Below, one piece after another: positions 56,310-64,000 of a stretch of 64,000 nucleotides of DNA; the first letter of the stretch is position 1; every line of letters starts with the position of its first letter. The translations under genes and the position numbers were made by a program. This stretch comes from Methylophilus rhizosphaerae (GTDB lineage: Bacteria; Pseudomonadota; Gammaproteobacteria; Burkholderiales; Methylophilaceae), in NCBI RefSeq assembly GCF_900100975.1, contig NZ_FNFX01000002.1, forward strand, positions 591,749-655,748, in the 5' to 3' direction. The notes below the pieces were generated by a model. The model ran no database searches, was not told the DNA's origin, and saw nothing but the letters and a program-made list of their open reading frames with translations.

Positions 56310-56609
56310 GTGTATTTCGAATATGGTATACGATGAAATTGATGACAGATCATGGCAATCAACCAGCCCTGATTCACCCGCCCAATGCAGAAACAGGGGC
56401 GAGCCTATTCTCTTGGGCTTGTGCTTGTTCTGATTCTGACACGAACACATGCCAGCGGTCTATGAAAGCACACCGCAAGCAGACCACATAAAATCATGAG
56501 TCTCTTTTACGCAAACGCCGCAGGGTGAAATTGAAACGACAGCGTATAGTGATACTCATACAAGTACAATAATCACGATACCCTTAAACGATCAACCAAG
56601 GAGATGACC

Positions 56610-56681
56610 ATGTGGACTAAACCAGCAGCGACTGAAATGCGTTTTGGCTTTGAAGTGACGATGTACGTCATGAACAAATAA
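56610..56681 (+). CDS. pqqA: PQQ precursor peptide, copy 1
   Basis: 23-residue peptide beginning MWTKPAATEMRFGFEV, with Glu15 and Tyr19 in EVTMY, the two residues that PqqE, PqqB, PqqF/G and PqqC join and trim to make pyrroloquinoline quinone. AAGGAGATGACC precedes the ATG and an intrinsic terminator follows. PQQ is the cofactor of methanol dehydrogenase. No pqqB-E genes are in the window. It is convergent to the TSUP gene, and an identical second copy lies 1.1 kb away. Confidence 0.93.
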   Translation: MWTKPAATEMRFGFEVTMYVMNK

Positions 56682-56699
56682 CCAGCCAGGACCAAACAA

Positions 56700-56726
56700 A
56701 AAACCGCCGGAATCCGGCGGTTTTTT
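56700..56726 (+). terminator. Intrinsic terminator after pqqA copy 1
   Basis: ACCGCCGG-type stem: AAAACCGCCGG / CCGGCGGTTTTTT around a 3-base AAT loop, with six T on the plus strand. It also faces the convergent TSUP gene. Confidence 0.88.
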
Positions 56727-56746
56727 ATTGCCTGCGCGCCATAGGT

Positions 56747-57562
56747 TCAAGCAAGCTGCGACCACAGCAACTTGATACCCACGCCCATCAAAAACACGGC
56801 AAAAACACGCTTTAAGACCTTAACCGGCAAGCGTTTGGTCAATGCCACACCTGCTGGTGCGAATAACACGCTGAGCGGGGTCACCAGCAGAATGGCTGGC
56901 AGGTAGAGCAGGCCAAATGTATCCGGCGCATGTACAGGCTGCCGCATGGCATCCTGCAAATAACTCACCGTGCTCGCCAGCGCGATGGGGAAACCCAGTA
57001 CTGCCGACGTCCCTATTGCCTGCTTGACCGACACATTGCGCATGGCGAGATAAGGCACGGTCAGTGTGCCGCCGCCTATGGACACCAGAGCAGACACGCC
57101 GCCAATCAACAATGACACCAGGCTGATTTCTACCTTGCCCGGTACTTTGTGCGGGGCCGGCTTGCGGTCCAGGAGTAACTGGATCGCCGCGAACAGGATA
57201 AACGTGGCAAAAAATAGCGTGAGGTAAAACGCATCCAGGTGAATGGCCACCAGGGTGGCCAGCAAAGAACCTAAAAATGCCATAGGCACCATGGCCCACA
57301 CATAAGGCCAGACAATATTCCGGTTTTTATGATGCGCCCGTATGCTGGACAACGAAGTGAATACGATACATGCCATTGAGGTCGCCAAGGCCACATGAAA
57401 CGCCATATCGCCTGAGAATCCTTTCGCCATTAATATCGCATGCAACATGGGCACCAACACGATGCCACCGCCAATGCCCAGCAAGCCGGACAGCACGCCC
57501 ACCACCACACCGATCAGGCAGAACAGTGCATATTGCTCCAAAAACAGTTGTATCCAGTCCAT
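56747..57562 (-). CDS. TSUP (TauE/SafE) sulfite/organosulfonate exporter-type permease
   Basis: 271 aa from ATG 57562 (MDWIQLF), eight or so hydrophobic helices. GLLGIGGGIVLVPML and the second-half repeat VSIGGGTLTVPYLAMR are the TauE signature. It may move sulfite or small organic anions across the inner membrane. It lies between two pqqA genes, downstream of copy 2 on the same strand but behind a terminator. A link to PQQ export is only a guess from position. Confidence 0.9.
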   Translation of the reverse strand: MDWIQLFLEQYALFCLIGVVVGVLSGLLGIGGGIVLVPMLHAILMAKGFSGDMAFHVALATSMACIVFTSLSSIRAHHKNRNIVWPYVWAMVPMAFLGSLLATLVAIHLDAFYLTLFFATFILFAAIQLLLDRKPAPHKVPGKVEISLVSLLIGGVSALVSIGGGTLTVPYLAMRNVSVKQAIGTSAVLGFPIALASTVSYLQDAMRQPVHAPDTFGLLYLPAILLVTPLSVLFAPAGVALTKRLPVKVLKRVFAVFLMGVGIKLLWSQLA

Positions 57563-57722
57563 GCGGTACTCATCCAGTGAAAGGCCAACAGTATACCGGC
57601 TGGCTATTTTTTCTTCACTACCACTTCGCCACTGTATCCATCTGGCAATACAAGGCGAATCCACGCTTGAAGCCGGGCGGGTGCCTTCAGGCGATCCCGG
57701 TAATCACACTGGCAATAAGAAA

Positions 57723-57744
57723 AAACCCGGCAATGGCCGGGTTT
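57723..57744 (-). terminator. Intrinsic terminator after pqqA copy 2
   Basis: AAACCCGGC / GCCGGGTTT stem with a 4-base loop, followed on the minus strand by a T run (57722-57718). It separates pqqA copy 2 from the TSUP gene. Confidence 0.75.
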
Positions 57745-57761
57745 CTGTCGTCACAATGCAC

Positions 57762-57833
57762 TTATTTGTTCATGACGTACATGGTCACTTCAAAACCGAA
57801 ACGCATTTCAGTTGCAGCTGGTTTGGTCCACAT
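57762..57833 (-). CDS. pqqA: PQQ precursor peptide, copy 2
   Basis: Encodes exactly the same 23-residue peptide as copy 1 but with six synonymous changes (in the Thr3, Ala6, Ala7, Phe12, Gly13 and Thr17 codons), so the amino-acid sequence is kept by selection and not by recent duplication. CAAACAAGGAGAGCC precedes the ATG. The copy carries its own terminator. Together the two genes should raise precursor supply for PQQ, made from the Glu and Tyr of EVTMY. Confidence 0.93.
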   Translation of the reverse strand: MWTKPAATEMRFGFEVTMYVMNK

Positions 57834-58008
57834 GATGGCTCTCCTTGTTTGATTTCCCGGGCCGACCCCTGTCTGGCTCGTGTAAAGCTATTATCGGCCT
57901 GGTACTTGGGAATCCTGCTATTGCCCATCATGAACATGGTTTAGGGAATTTCATGAAACGCTCCTCATCAAATGAGCACCAGAATCAGGCGCTCCACGAT
58001 ACCCACTT

Positions 58009-59004
58009 TTATTGCAGGCCAGCCAATCCTTTTTCAATGGCTGGATTATGGGCGGGTGGAGCAGGTTCTGCTTCCGGCGTGACAGCAACCTGGGGAACGG
58101 TAGCTTGCGGGTTTGCCGCAACCGGTGTCGCCCCAGAAGCAGACTCTTCCCCGCTATCCACTGCCATATTGGATGCCATAGTTGAGAAATCTCCCAAAAA
58201 TTCAACATTGGCCTGTTTACGTAACGCAGCGACTTCATTCTTAACCAGTGCCTGTTGACTGGCATTGACCAGATACCGCTGAATAGCGGGTTGCGCTTGT
58301 TCCAGGTCAATCGGCTCCCGGTCTATTTTGGCAAGAAACAGCAATACCAATGCATCAGGGCTTCTGACCACCACGGTGTCACCCACTTTGAGCGTATTCA
58401 GTTGTTTAAGCAAATCAAGTGGTAACTGTTCTGCCGCTTTCCTGCTGGCATTGGCGTTAAAGACATAGTGATTATCTTTCAACCACTTGCTTACATCCTC
58501 TGCAGTTCTGGCAGCATGGATGCCCGCTTCGATCTCGCTCGCATGTGCATTGCCATCTTTCACCACAAACTCCTGGATCCCGTAGACCTGACGCTCGCTG
58601 AACAACTCGGGATGGGTATCGTAAAACTTCCGGATCTCATCACCAGACGGTGCTATGGGCCTGGACGCGATCTTCTGTATATATGCCTGTGCCAATACCT
58701 GCTGCCTGGCATCTTCCAGCATTTGCAATATGCGGGGGTCACGGTCCAGTTTTGCCTCAACTGCTTTTTGTTTGAGCAGTTCCATCTCCACCATTTGCTG
58801 CAGGACTTTCTCGGAAGCAGCTTTCAGTTGCGACTGATCCAGCTTACCCATTTTGGAAAGCGCAAAGTTCAGCTGGTGGACAGTCAATTCGCTGCCATTG
58901 ACCCGGGCCACCACTTGCGAACCACTCTTGCCAGCCTCGCCATGCTTGCTACATCCCGCGATGAGCAGCATCAAGAGAGGTGCAATTAAGGCAATTTTTT
59001 TCAT
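58009..59004 (-). CDS. EpsD-family peptidyl-prolyl isomerase-like lipoprotein
   Basis: 331 aa. Lipobox LLIAGCS (Cys18) followed by a SurA-N-like helical domain (ELTVHQLNFALSKMGKLDQSQLKAASEKVLQQMVEMELLKQKAVE) and a partial parvulin domain (LFSERQVYGIQEFVVKDG). It has a Pro/Ala-rich C-terminal tail (ATPVAANPQATVPQVAV). EpsD proteins are part of methanolan/EPS clusters, but here no other eps gene is nearby. Start is a typical MKKIALIAPLL. Confidence 0.85.
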   Translation of the reverse strand: MKKIALIAPLLMLLIAGCSKHGEAGKSGSQVVARVNGSELTVHQLNFALSKMGKLDQSQLKAASEKVLQQMVEMELLKQKAVEAKLDRDPRILQMLEDARQQVLAQAYIQKIASRPIAPSGDEIRKFYDTHPELFSERQVYGIQEFVVKDGNAHASEIEAGIHAARTAEDVSKWLKDNHYVFNANASRKAAEQLPLDLLKQLNTLKVGDTVVVRSPDALVLLFLAKIDREPIDLEQAQPAIQRYLVNASQQALVKNEVAALRKQANVEFLGDFSTMASNMAVDSGEESASGATPVAANPQATVPQVAVTPEAEPAPPAHNPAIEKGLAGLQ

Positions 59005-59270
59005 CGTCGTCGCTCATTCTTTGCATACACGGATACAGATGAGACCAGCGTAAAATGCCGCACGTTCCTGTTCACAAATGCAAACGATGGTTAACTGTTT
59101 CCTCCTCCCTCAAGTCATGCACAGCGTAACGGAACATCGCGTGGTATAACGTATCTTACATATAGCACCTCCTACAGTAGATTGGTGCAGTGCCTGATAT
59201 CAACCTCACTGGCCCAAGGCTAAGGTGAAGGTTTGTACTTTCTCTCTGATTTCACAAGAAAGGAATACGA

Positions 59271-60338
59271 ATGGCAACCACACATCATAGTGATTCTTTA
59301 CTCAATCAAACCGCAGGCACCCTCCCTGCAATTGAAGATCCTGCTACGGTAGAAGCAGCCACAAAAATACTGGGCGGCGAACCGCCTTATGCAGACCCGG
59401 ACATGCAATTGGTACTGGATGCATTGACTGCGCTGGGCGGGAAGCCTATTGAAAGCTTATCGCCGGAAGAGGCTCGCCGGCAGCCAACACCCGCAGATGC
59501 CGTCAAAAAGGTATTACAGGCACAAGGCCTGGCGCCTGCGACTGCACATGTCTCCTGCAGAATGATCAGCATCCCTGGCGGCCCCATCGGCAGCATGCCG
59601 GCCCATGTGTATACGCCTGCAGGTGAAGGACCTTTTCCCGTCACCCTTTATTTTCATGGTGGCGGATTCGTGATTGCGGATACCAAAACGTATGAAGCCT
59701 CGATTATTGCGCTGGCGCAAGGCGCTCAAACAGTGGTGGTTTCGCTGGATTACCACCAGGCGCCCGAGCATCGTTTTCCCACGCAACCCAATGAAGCCTT
59801 TGTGGCCTATCAATGGTTGTTGAAACATGCGCACGAACTCAAGGGTGATCGCAAACGGATTGCTGTCGCCGGGGAAAGTGCCGGTGGCAACCTTGCTGCC
59901 GTCGTTTCGCTGATGTCACGCGATAAAGACATGACCTTGCCGGTACACCAGCTACTGATTTACCCGGTGGTCGACAACAATGTTTTCAATGCATCCTATC
60001 TCGAAAATGCCCATGCGAAACCATTGAATGCCGCCATGATGCACTGGTTCTTTAAACACTATAGCGAACCCATGGATACTTACAGTGCTTATGCGTTACC
60101 AAACAAAGCCGCCTCCCTGAAAGAGTTGCCACCGGCGACGGTAATCACAGCCGACATTGATCCCTTGCATGAAGAAGGGAAGGATTTTGCCGAACGGCTG
60201 GAAAGTGATGGCGTACCTGTGGCCTATCGTCATTATAGGGGAGTGACGCATGAGTTCTTCGGCATGGCCGATGTTGTTGCCAAAGCCAGGGAAGCACAAG
60301 TATTTGCGATTGGGGAATTGCGCCAAGCTTTTGCCTAA
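59271..60338 (+). CDS. Alpha/beta hydrolase (HSL-family esterase/lipase)
   Basis: 355 aa. HGGGFV oxyanion motif at about 124, catalytic Ser in GESAGGN (about 202), then ITADIDPLHEEGKDFAERL with the acid and HEFFGM with the histidine. A cytoplasmic HSL/type IV carboxylesterase, substrate unknown. N-terminal part (LLNQTAGTLPAIEDP) is poorly defined. AGAAAGGA is 8 bases before the ATG. The 265-base gap upstream shows no other gene. Confidence 0.9.
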   Translation: MATTHHSDSLLNQTAGTLPAIEDPATVEAATKILGGEPPYADPDMQLVLDALTALGGKPIESLSPEEARRQPTPADAVKKVLQAQGLAPATAHVSCRMISIPGGPIGSMPAHVYTPAGEGPFPVTLYFHGGGFVIADTKTYEASIIALAQGAQTVVVSLDYHQAPEHRFPTQPNEAFVAYQWLLKHAHELKGDRKRIAVAGESAGGNLAAVVSLMSRDKDMTLPVHQLLIYPVVDNNVFNASYLENAHAKPLNAAMMHWFFKHYSEPMDTYSAYALPNKAASLKELPPATVITADIDPLHEEGKDFAERLESDGVPVAYRHYRGVTHEFFGMADVVAKAREAQVFAIGELRQAFA

Positions 60339-60409
60339 ACCTGGCATTAGTTTTTTTAATAAGAGATTATGTGCAATCGGCACACAGGCGCCTAAAATAT
60401 CGCAGGACA

Positions 60410-62239
60410 TCACTCCCCGAGGAAGCCGCCGCTCTGATGTGCCCACAACCTGGCATAGATGCCATTCAATGCGAGCAACTCATGGTGAGTACCCGTTTCC
60501 ACGATCTGGCCGTGGTCAAGCACCACCAGCCTGTCCATGGCGGCAATAGTGGAAAGCCGGTGCGCAATGGCAATTACCGTTTTGCCTTCCATCAATTGTG
60601 ACAAATGGTGCTGAATGGCTTGTTCAACTTCGGAGTCCAGCGCACTGGTGGCTTCATCCAGCACCAGGATAGGTGCGTTCTTGAGCATCACGCGTGCGAT
60701 AGCGATCCGCTGGCGCTGGCCACCGGAGAGTTTGACACCACGTTCACCGACGTGGGCATCATAGCCAGTACGTCCCTTGGCGTCTCGCAAGGTCAGGATA
60801 AACTCATGCGCTTCTGCCCGTTTGGCAGCAGCCACCATATCTGCGTCTGTCGCATCCGGGCGGCCATACAGGATATTCTCGCGCACGGAACGGTGTAGTA
60901 GCGAAGTGTCTTGCGTCACCATGCCGATTTGCTGACGCAAGGAATTCTGCCTGACTTCATCGATAGATTGCCCATCAATCCGTATATGGCCGGACTGGAT
61001 ATCGTAAAAACGCATCAGCAAATTAACAATGGTGGATTTACCTGCACCGGAACGACCCACTAGCCCTACACGCTCACCTGGCTTGATATCGAGGTTGAAG
61101 TTCTGGAGTAATGGCACTTGCTGTGCATAGGCAAAATCCACCTGGTCAAACCTGACCTCGCCTTTAGGGACAAATAAGGCAGCCGCTTCTGGTTTATCGA
61201 CAACATTATTCATCACAGACAAGGTATTAATACCGTCTTGTACCGTGCCGATCTGTTCATACAGGGATGTCAGCTCCCACATCACCCAATGCGAAATACC
61301 ATTCAACCGCAAGCTCATTGCCATGACAGCGGCGACGGCACCGGCCGCCACAAGGCTTTGCGACCATAGCCATAACACCATCCCGCCACTGGCAATGATC
61401 AGGCACATGTTGAGAAAGTGGTTAATGCTTTCTACCCAACTCACCATGCGCATTTGGCCATGCACTGTATCCAGAAACTCCTGCATGGCAGATTGGGCAT
61501 AGCCAGCCTCCCTGCCTGCGTGTGAGAATAGTTTCACCGTGGAGATATTGGTATAGGCATCAGTGATACGCCCGGACATCAATGCCCGTGCATCCGCCTG
61601 CTGTTGCGAGACCTTTGCCAGCCGTGGAATAAAGTAAAACAGTGCACAGCCATATAAGGCCAACCAGCCAAGAAATGGCAATACCATCCATGGGTGGAAA
61701 TTACCGACTACCGTGACGATGGTGGTGAAATAGATCAGCACGTACACCATAATATCCGCCAGAATGAACCATACATCCCGGACCGCCAGGGCGGTTTGCA
61801 TCACTTTGGCCGAAACGCGCCCGGCAAACTCATCCTGATAAAACGACATGCTTTGATTTAGCATATGCTGATGGAATTGCCAGCGCATGCGCATGGGGAA
61901 GTTACCTGCCAGGGTTTGATGTTTCATCAGGGTTTGCAGCAGAATAATCACCGTACTCCCCACCAGGATGACAATGACCCAGGCAAGTGTCTGTTGATGC
62001 GTCGCCCACAGTTGCTGCGGTACAATCGCCGTGAGTTTATCGACCACCTTACCCATGAGGGCAAACAATAATGCCTCAAAGGCACCAATACAGGCGGTGA
62101 GTATGGTCATGCACAAAATATACTTGCGCATGCCATATGAGCACGCCCACATAAATGGCCAGAAACGGGTAGGCAGGGTTTGAATAATCTCGCGAGGAAA
62201 AGGAGAAACCAATCCCTCAAATCTGGAAAACAATCGCAT
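60410..62239 (-). CDS. ABC exporter, fused permease and ATPase
   Basis: 609 aa. N-terminal six-helix type I exporter domain (about 30-330), C-terminal ATPase with Walker A GRSGAGKST, Q loop, signature LSGGQRQRIAIARVML and Walker B ILVLDEATSALDSE. Lipid A/multidrug type half-transporter acting as a dimer. Upstream by only 1 base is ispF, so probably in one operon with ispD and ispF. Substrate unknown. Confidence 0.92.
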   Translation of the reverse strand: MRLFSRFEGLVSPFPREIIQTLPTRFWPFMWACSYGMRKYILCMTILTACIGAFEALLFALMGKVVDKLTAIVPQQLWATHQQTLAWVIVILVGSTVIILLQTLMKHQTLAGNFPMRMRWQFHQHMLNQSMSFYQDEFAGRVSAKVMQTALAVRDVWFILADIMVYVLIYFTTIVTVVGNFHPWMVLPFLGWLALYGCALFYFIPRLAKVSQQQADARALMSGRITDAYTNISTVKLFSHAGREAGYAQSAMQEFLDTVHGQMRMVSWVESINHFLNMCLIIASGGMVLWLWSQSLVAAGAVAAVMAMSLRLNGISHWVMWELTSLYEQIGTVQDGINTLSVMNNVVDKPEAAALFVPKGEVRFDQVDFAYAQQVPLLQNFNLDIKPGERVGLVGRSGAGKSTIVNLLMRFYDIQSGHIRIDGQSIDEVRQNSLRQQIGMVTQDTSLLHRSVRENILYGRPDATDADMVAAAKRAEAHEFILTLRDAKGRTGYDAHVGERGVKLSGGQRQRIAIARVMLKNAPILVLDEATSALDSEVEQAIQHHLSQLMEGKTVIAIAHRLSTIAAMDRLVVLDHGQIVETGTHHELLALNGIYARLWAHQSGGFLGE

Positions 62240-62240
62240 A

Positions 62241-62726
62241 TTAAACTTGTGTATAAATCAGTACTATGGCTTCTGCAGCAATGCCTTCACCACGGCCGGT
62301 GAAACCCAGTCTTTCAGTCGTGGTTGCTTTAACGTTGATAAGGTTGATATTGACCTGGCAGTCACTGGCAATATTTTCCCGTATACGCAGGATATGTGGG
62401 CCAAGGCGTGGTGCTTCACAAATTACCGTGGCATCAATGTTGCCGACCTGGAAATTTTCGCTCTTTAATAGTTCGACTACATGGCGAAGCAACTCTCGCG
62501 AATCTATGCCTTTATAGCGCATATCACTAGGAGGGAAATGCTTGCCAATGTCACCCAATGCCGCGGCACCAAGCAAGGCATCACAAATCGCATGCAATAG
62601 CACATCAGCATCCGAATGCCCGTCCAAACCAACCGGGTGAGGAATATGTACGCCTCCAATAATACAGTCCCGCCCACTGACCAGTGCGTGCACATCAAAG
62701 CCATGACCGATTCTGAAAGGTGTCAT
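62241..62726 (-). CDS. ispF: 2-C-methyl-D-erythritol 2,4-cyclodiphosphate synthase
   Basis: 161 aa; ATG 62726 ([15 protein letters not shown]). Zinc ligands in GHGFDVHAL and [32 protein letters not shown], and the [22 protein letters not shown] end. Fifth step of the MEP isoprenoid pathway. It follows ispD by 20 bases, the usual ispDF pair. Confidence 0.96.
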   Translation of the reverse strand: MTPFRIGHGFDVHALVSGRDCIIGGVHIPHPVGLDGHSDADVLLHAICDALLGAAALGDIGKHFPPSDMRYKGIDSRELLRHVVELLKSENFQVGNIDATVICEAPRLGPHILRIRENIASDCQVNINLINVKATTTERLGFTGRGEGIAAEAIVLIYTQV

Positions 62727-62746
62727 ATGGTTGTATCTCTTCAAGG

Positions 62747-63448
62747 TTAGCTATTTTGATTTTGTGCTGCCTGTATCAAGGCAGCAACCACGGTTAAATC
62801 ATGCGGATAAGTTATTTTCATGTTTTTTAAATCGCCCAATACCAATTTGGGCTGATGCCCCATCCACTCCATGGCTTGGGCCTCATCAGTTGGATGACGT
62901 TGCAAATAGGTTGATAATGCTTGTTGCAGTGCAGCATAGCGAAACATTTGCGGCGTCTGTGCCTGCCACAATTTGTCGCGTGGAATCGTTTCGGTTACCG
63001 CTGTATGGTCATCCGCGCGTTTAAGTGTATCAGCTAATGGTAGCGCTAACAGTGCGCCACTTTCCTGATCAGAAACGGCATTTATTAATCGTTCGACCAT
63101 TTGACGATCAATACCTGGCCTGGCGGCATCATGCACCAGAATCCAGTCATCTGCGGCCACGAACTCAACCATGGCCCTCAATCCATTCAGAACACTGGCT
63201 GCCCTTGTGTCGCCACCGCAGTGAGCAATACGTGATTTATAACAGTCGGCCAGTAAATCAGCCCCCCAATAGGCATCCTTTTCTGCCACAACGACCACAA
63301 TGCTGGTAATTTCCCGCATGGCTTCGAAAAGATCGATCGCATGACGCAAAACTGGCTTCCCATTTAACATTAAATATTGCTTGGGCGTGCCAGACTGCAT
63401 ACGTGCACCATGACCAGCACAAGGAATTAAGACATGATATCTAGGCAT
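62747..63448 (-). CDS. ispD: 2-C-methyl-D-erythritol 4-phosphate cytidylyltransferase
   Basis: 233 aa from ATG 63448 ([14 protein letters not shown]). Nucleotide site [18 protein letters not shown] with the SGTPKQY motif, [10 protein letters not shown], and the TQTPQMFR-like [10 protein letters not shown]. Third step of the MEP pathway. Upstream in-frame codons to 63556 are not homologous. Confidence 0.96.
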   Translation of the reverse strand: MPRYHVLIPCAGHGARMQSGTPKQYLMLNGKPVLRHAIDLFEAMREITSIVVVVAEKDAYWGADLLADCYKSRIAHCGGDTRAASVLNGLRAMVEFVAADDWILVHDAARPGIDRQMVERLINAVSDQESGALLALPLADTLKRADDHTAVTETIPRDKLWQAQTPQMFRYAALQQALSTYLQRHPTDEAQAMEWMGHQPKLVLGDLKNMKITYPHDLTVVAALIQAAQNQNS

Positions 63449-63610
63449 AGAGCTACATTCTAACATGCTGCCTCTACGCATTTTCTTCTGACACCTTAGT
63501 TCAGAATATGGCGAAGCTTGCGTCATGATGTCTAAGCGATAAAGCAATGTACTCAAGCCTACTGCTTAAGCTGCTTATTCCATGGTTTTGCTGTTTTGTG
63601 TTTTAAAAGC

Positions 63611-63644
63611 AAAACCCCTCAACACAATAATGCTGAGGGGTTTT
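63611..63644 (-). terminator. rRNA operon terminator
   Basis: AAAACCCCTCA / TGAGGGGTTTT 11-bp stem with a 12-base loop; on the minus strand TTTT, GC, then another T run. It lies 10 bases after the 5S end. Confidence 0.85.
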
Positions 63645-63654
63645 CTGTAAGGAG

Positions 63655-63767
63655 CTTGGGGATGACCTACTTTCGCATACGAAGAGTACACTATCATTGG
63701 CGCAAGTTCGTTTCACGGCCCTGTTCGAGATGGGAAGGGGTGGTTCCAAACCGCTATTGTCCCCAAA
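63655..63767 (-). rRNA. rrf: 5S ribosomal RNA
   Basis: About 113 nt read from the minus strand: 5' end TTTGGGGACAATAGCGG, then ACCACCCCTTCCCATCTCGA, the ACAGGGCCGTGAAACG loop, GCGCCAATGATAGTGT, and GCGAAAGTAGGTCATCCCC at the 3' end, closing helix I with the 5' GGGGAC. All are 5S landmarks. The spacer toward 23S runs on to the right edge; no 23S 3' end is recognisable within the window. Confidence 0.95.
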
Positions 63768-64000
63768 CATAACTGGTAATGTTATGCATGGTGCTGAGCC
63801 TGGTATTACTTTGGCCTCAGCCTGCTTTAACAAATTGGAAGAAGTAAAGGAAGTTTAGCTTTTCAGCTTTCAATGGGCAGGGTATGAAACAACTTGTGTT
63901 TCGTTTATCTTGATGATTGCCAAATCATATTGCTTTGAACTACACCTTATAGATTTTAGCTCCGACATAACCTAAAGGTTAGTCTTCACTGAAACTCCAG
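63768..64000 (-). other. 23S-5S intergenic spacer (partial)
   Basis: About 230 bases upstream of 5S on the transcribed strand. I find no tRNA and no 23S 3' sequence. The 23S gene should lie just beyond the window edge. Reading frames across it are not expected to be translated. Confidence 0.5.

Noticed and set aside
55486..56433. Plus-strand 315-codon open frame
   Set aside because: Antisense shadow of the SulP transporter; low-complexity Ser/Pro/Ala-rich translation and no ribosome site.
63603..63833. Minus-strand 76-codon open frame
   Set aside because: Overlaps the 5S rRNA; the conserved rRNA sequence explains it.

Overview
The window looks like chromosomal DNA from a methylotrophic betaproteobacterium, most probably Methylophilaceae (Methylophilus, Methylovorus or Methylobacillus type). 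The signs are two copies of the PQQ precursor gene pqqA, an EpsD-type lipoprotein (a family known from methanolan clusters), gene families usual in Betaproteobacteria, and a 5S rRNA of proteobacterial type. Placement is by inference from protein sequences only. Nearly all DNA is coding; there are no insertion sequences, prophage or CRISPR arrays that I can see.

Layout. 0.1-7.3 kb: assimilatory nitrate/nitrite reduction operon (nirB, nirD, and a nitrate reductase fused to a CysJ-like diflavin reductase). 7.3-13.3 kb: GlxA-type regulator, NmrA-like SDR with a small membrane protein, then an EamA exporter, an ArsR repressor with a perfect operator palindrome, an MFS exporter and an Old Yellow Enzyme. 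13.4-17.7 kb: a compact putative copper/oxidative-stress island: secreted Cys-rich CSKK-repeat peptide, MNIO (DUF692) enzyme, short DUF2063-like partner, DoxX protein and a secreted MsrA-thioredoxin-MsrB fusion, transcribed divergently from an ECF sigma factor and its NrsF-like anti-sigma. ECF-type promoter motifs lie between them. 17.8-20.6 kb: outer-membrane porin and an ammonium transporter with a sigma-54 promoter and two NtrC-like sites. 20.6-25.6 kb: housekeeping genes (gluQ, hslO, an rRNA/tRNA methyltransferase, rsuA, sugE).

25.8-31.3 kb: envelope-stress-like block (BON proteins, NarX-like sensor kinase, YqjD/YqjE-like proteins, NarL-type and CheY-type regulators). 31.3-41.2 kb: TraB/GumN, YgiQ, N-degron transferases aat and bpt, a GNAT enzyme, an ADP-ribosyltransferase-like protein, an mtnA/class II aldolase pair, a DnaA-box cluster, tatD and ribD. 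41.4-46.3 kb: an ATP-grasp protein coupled to a SerC-like aminotransferase, then nrdR and glyA. Between glyA and an AsmA gene lies a candidate NtrC/sigma-54-driven small RNA. 48.8-54.6 kb: iscX, phosphomannomutase, aspartic protease, monooxygenase, M48 protease and phosphoglucomutase. 54.7-64 kb: SulP transporter, two pqqA genes around a TSUP exporter, EpsD-like protein, esterase, ABC exporter, ispF, ispD and the 5S end of an rRNA operon.

Three threads connect the regions. Nitrogen: the nir/nas operon, amt and the candidate sRNA, the last two with NtrC/sigma-54 signals. Metal and redox stress: the MNIO peptide island with methionine sulfoxide repair. Methylotrophy: PQQ precursor supply. The most unusual items are the CSKK-repeat MNIO peptide system, the candidate nitrogen-regulated sRNA, the duplicated orphan pqqA, the ADP-ribosyltransferase-like protein and the ATP-grasp/SerC pair.
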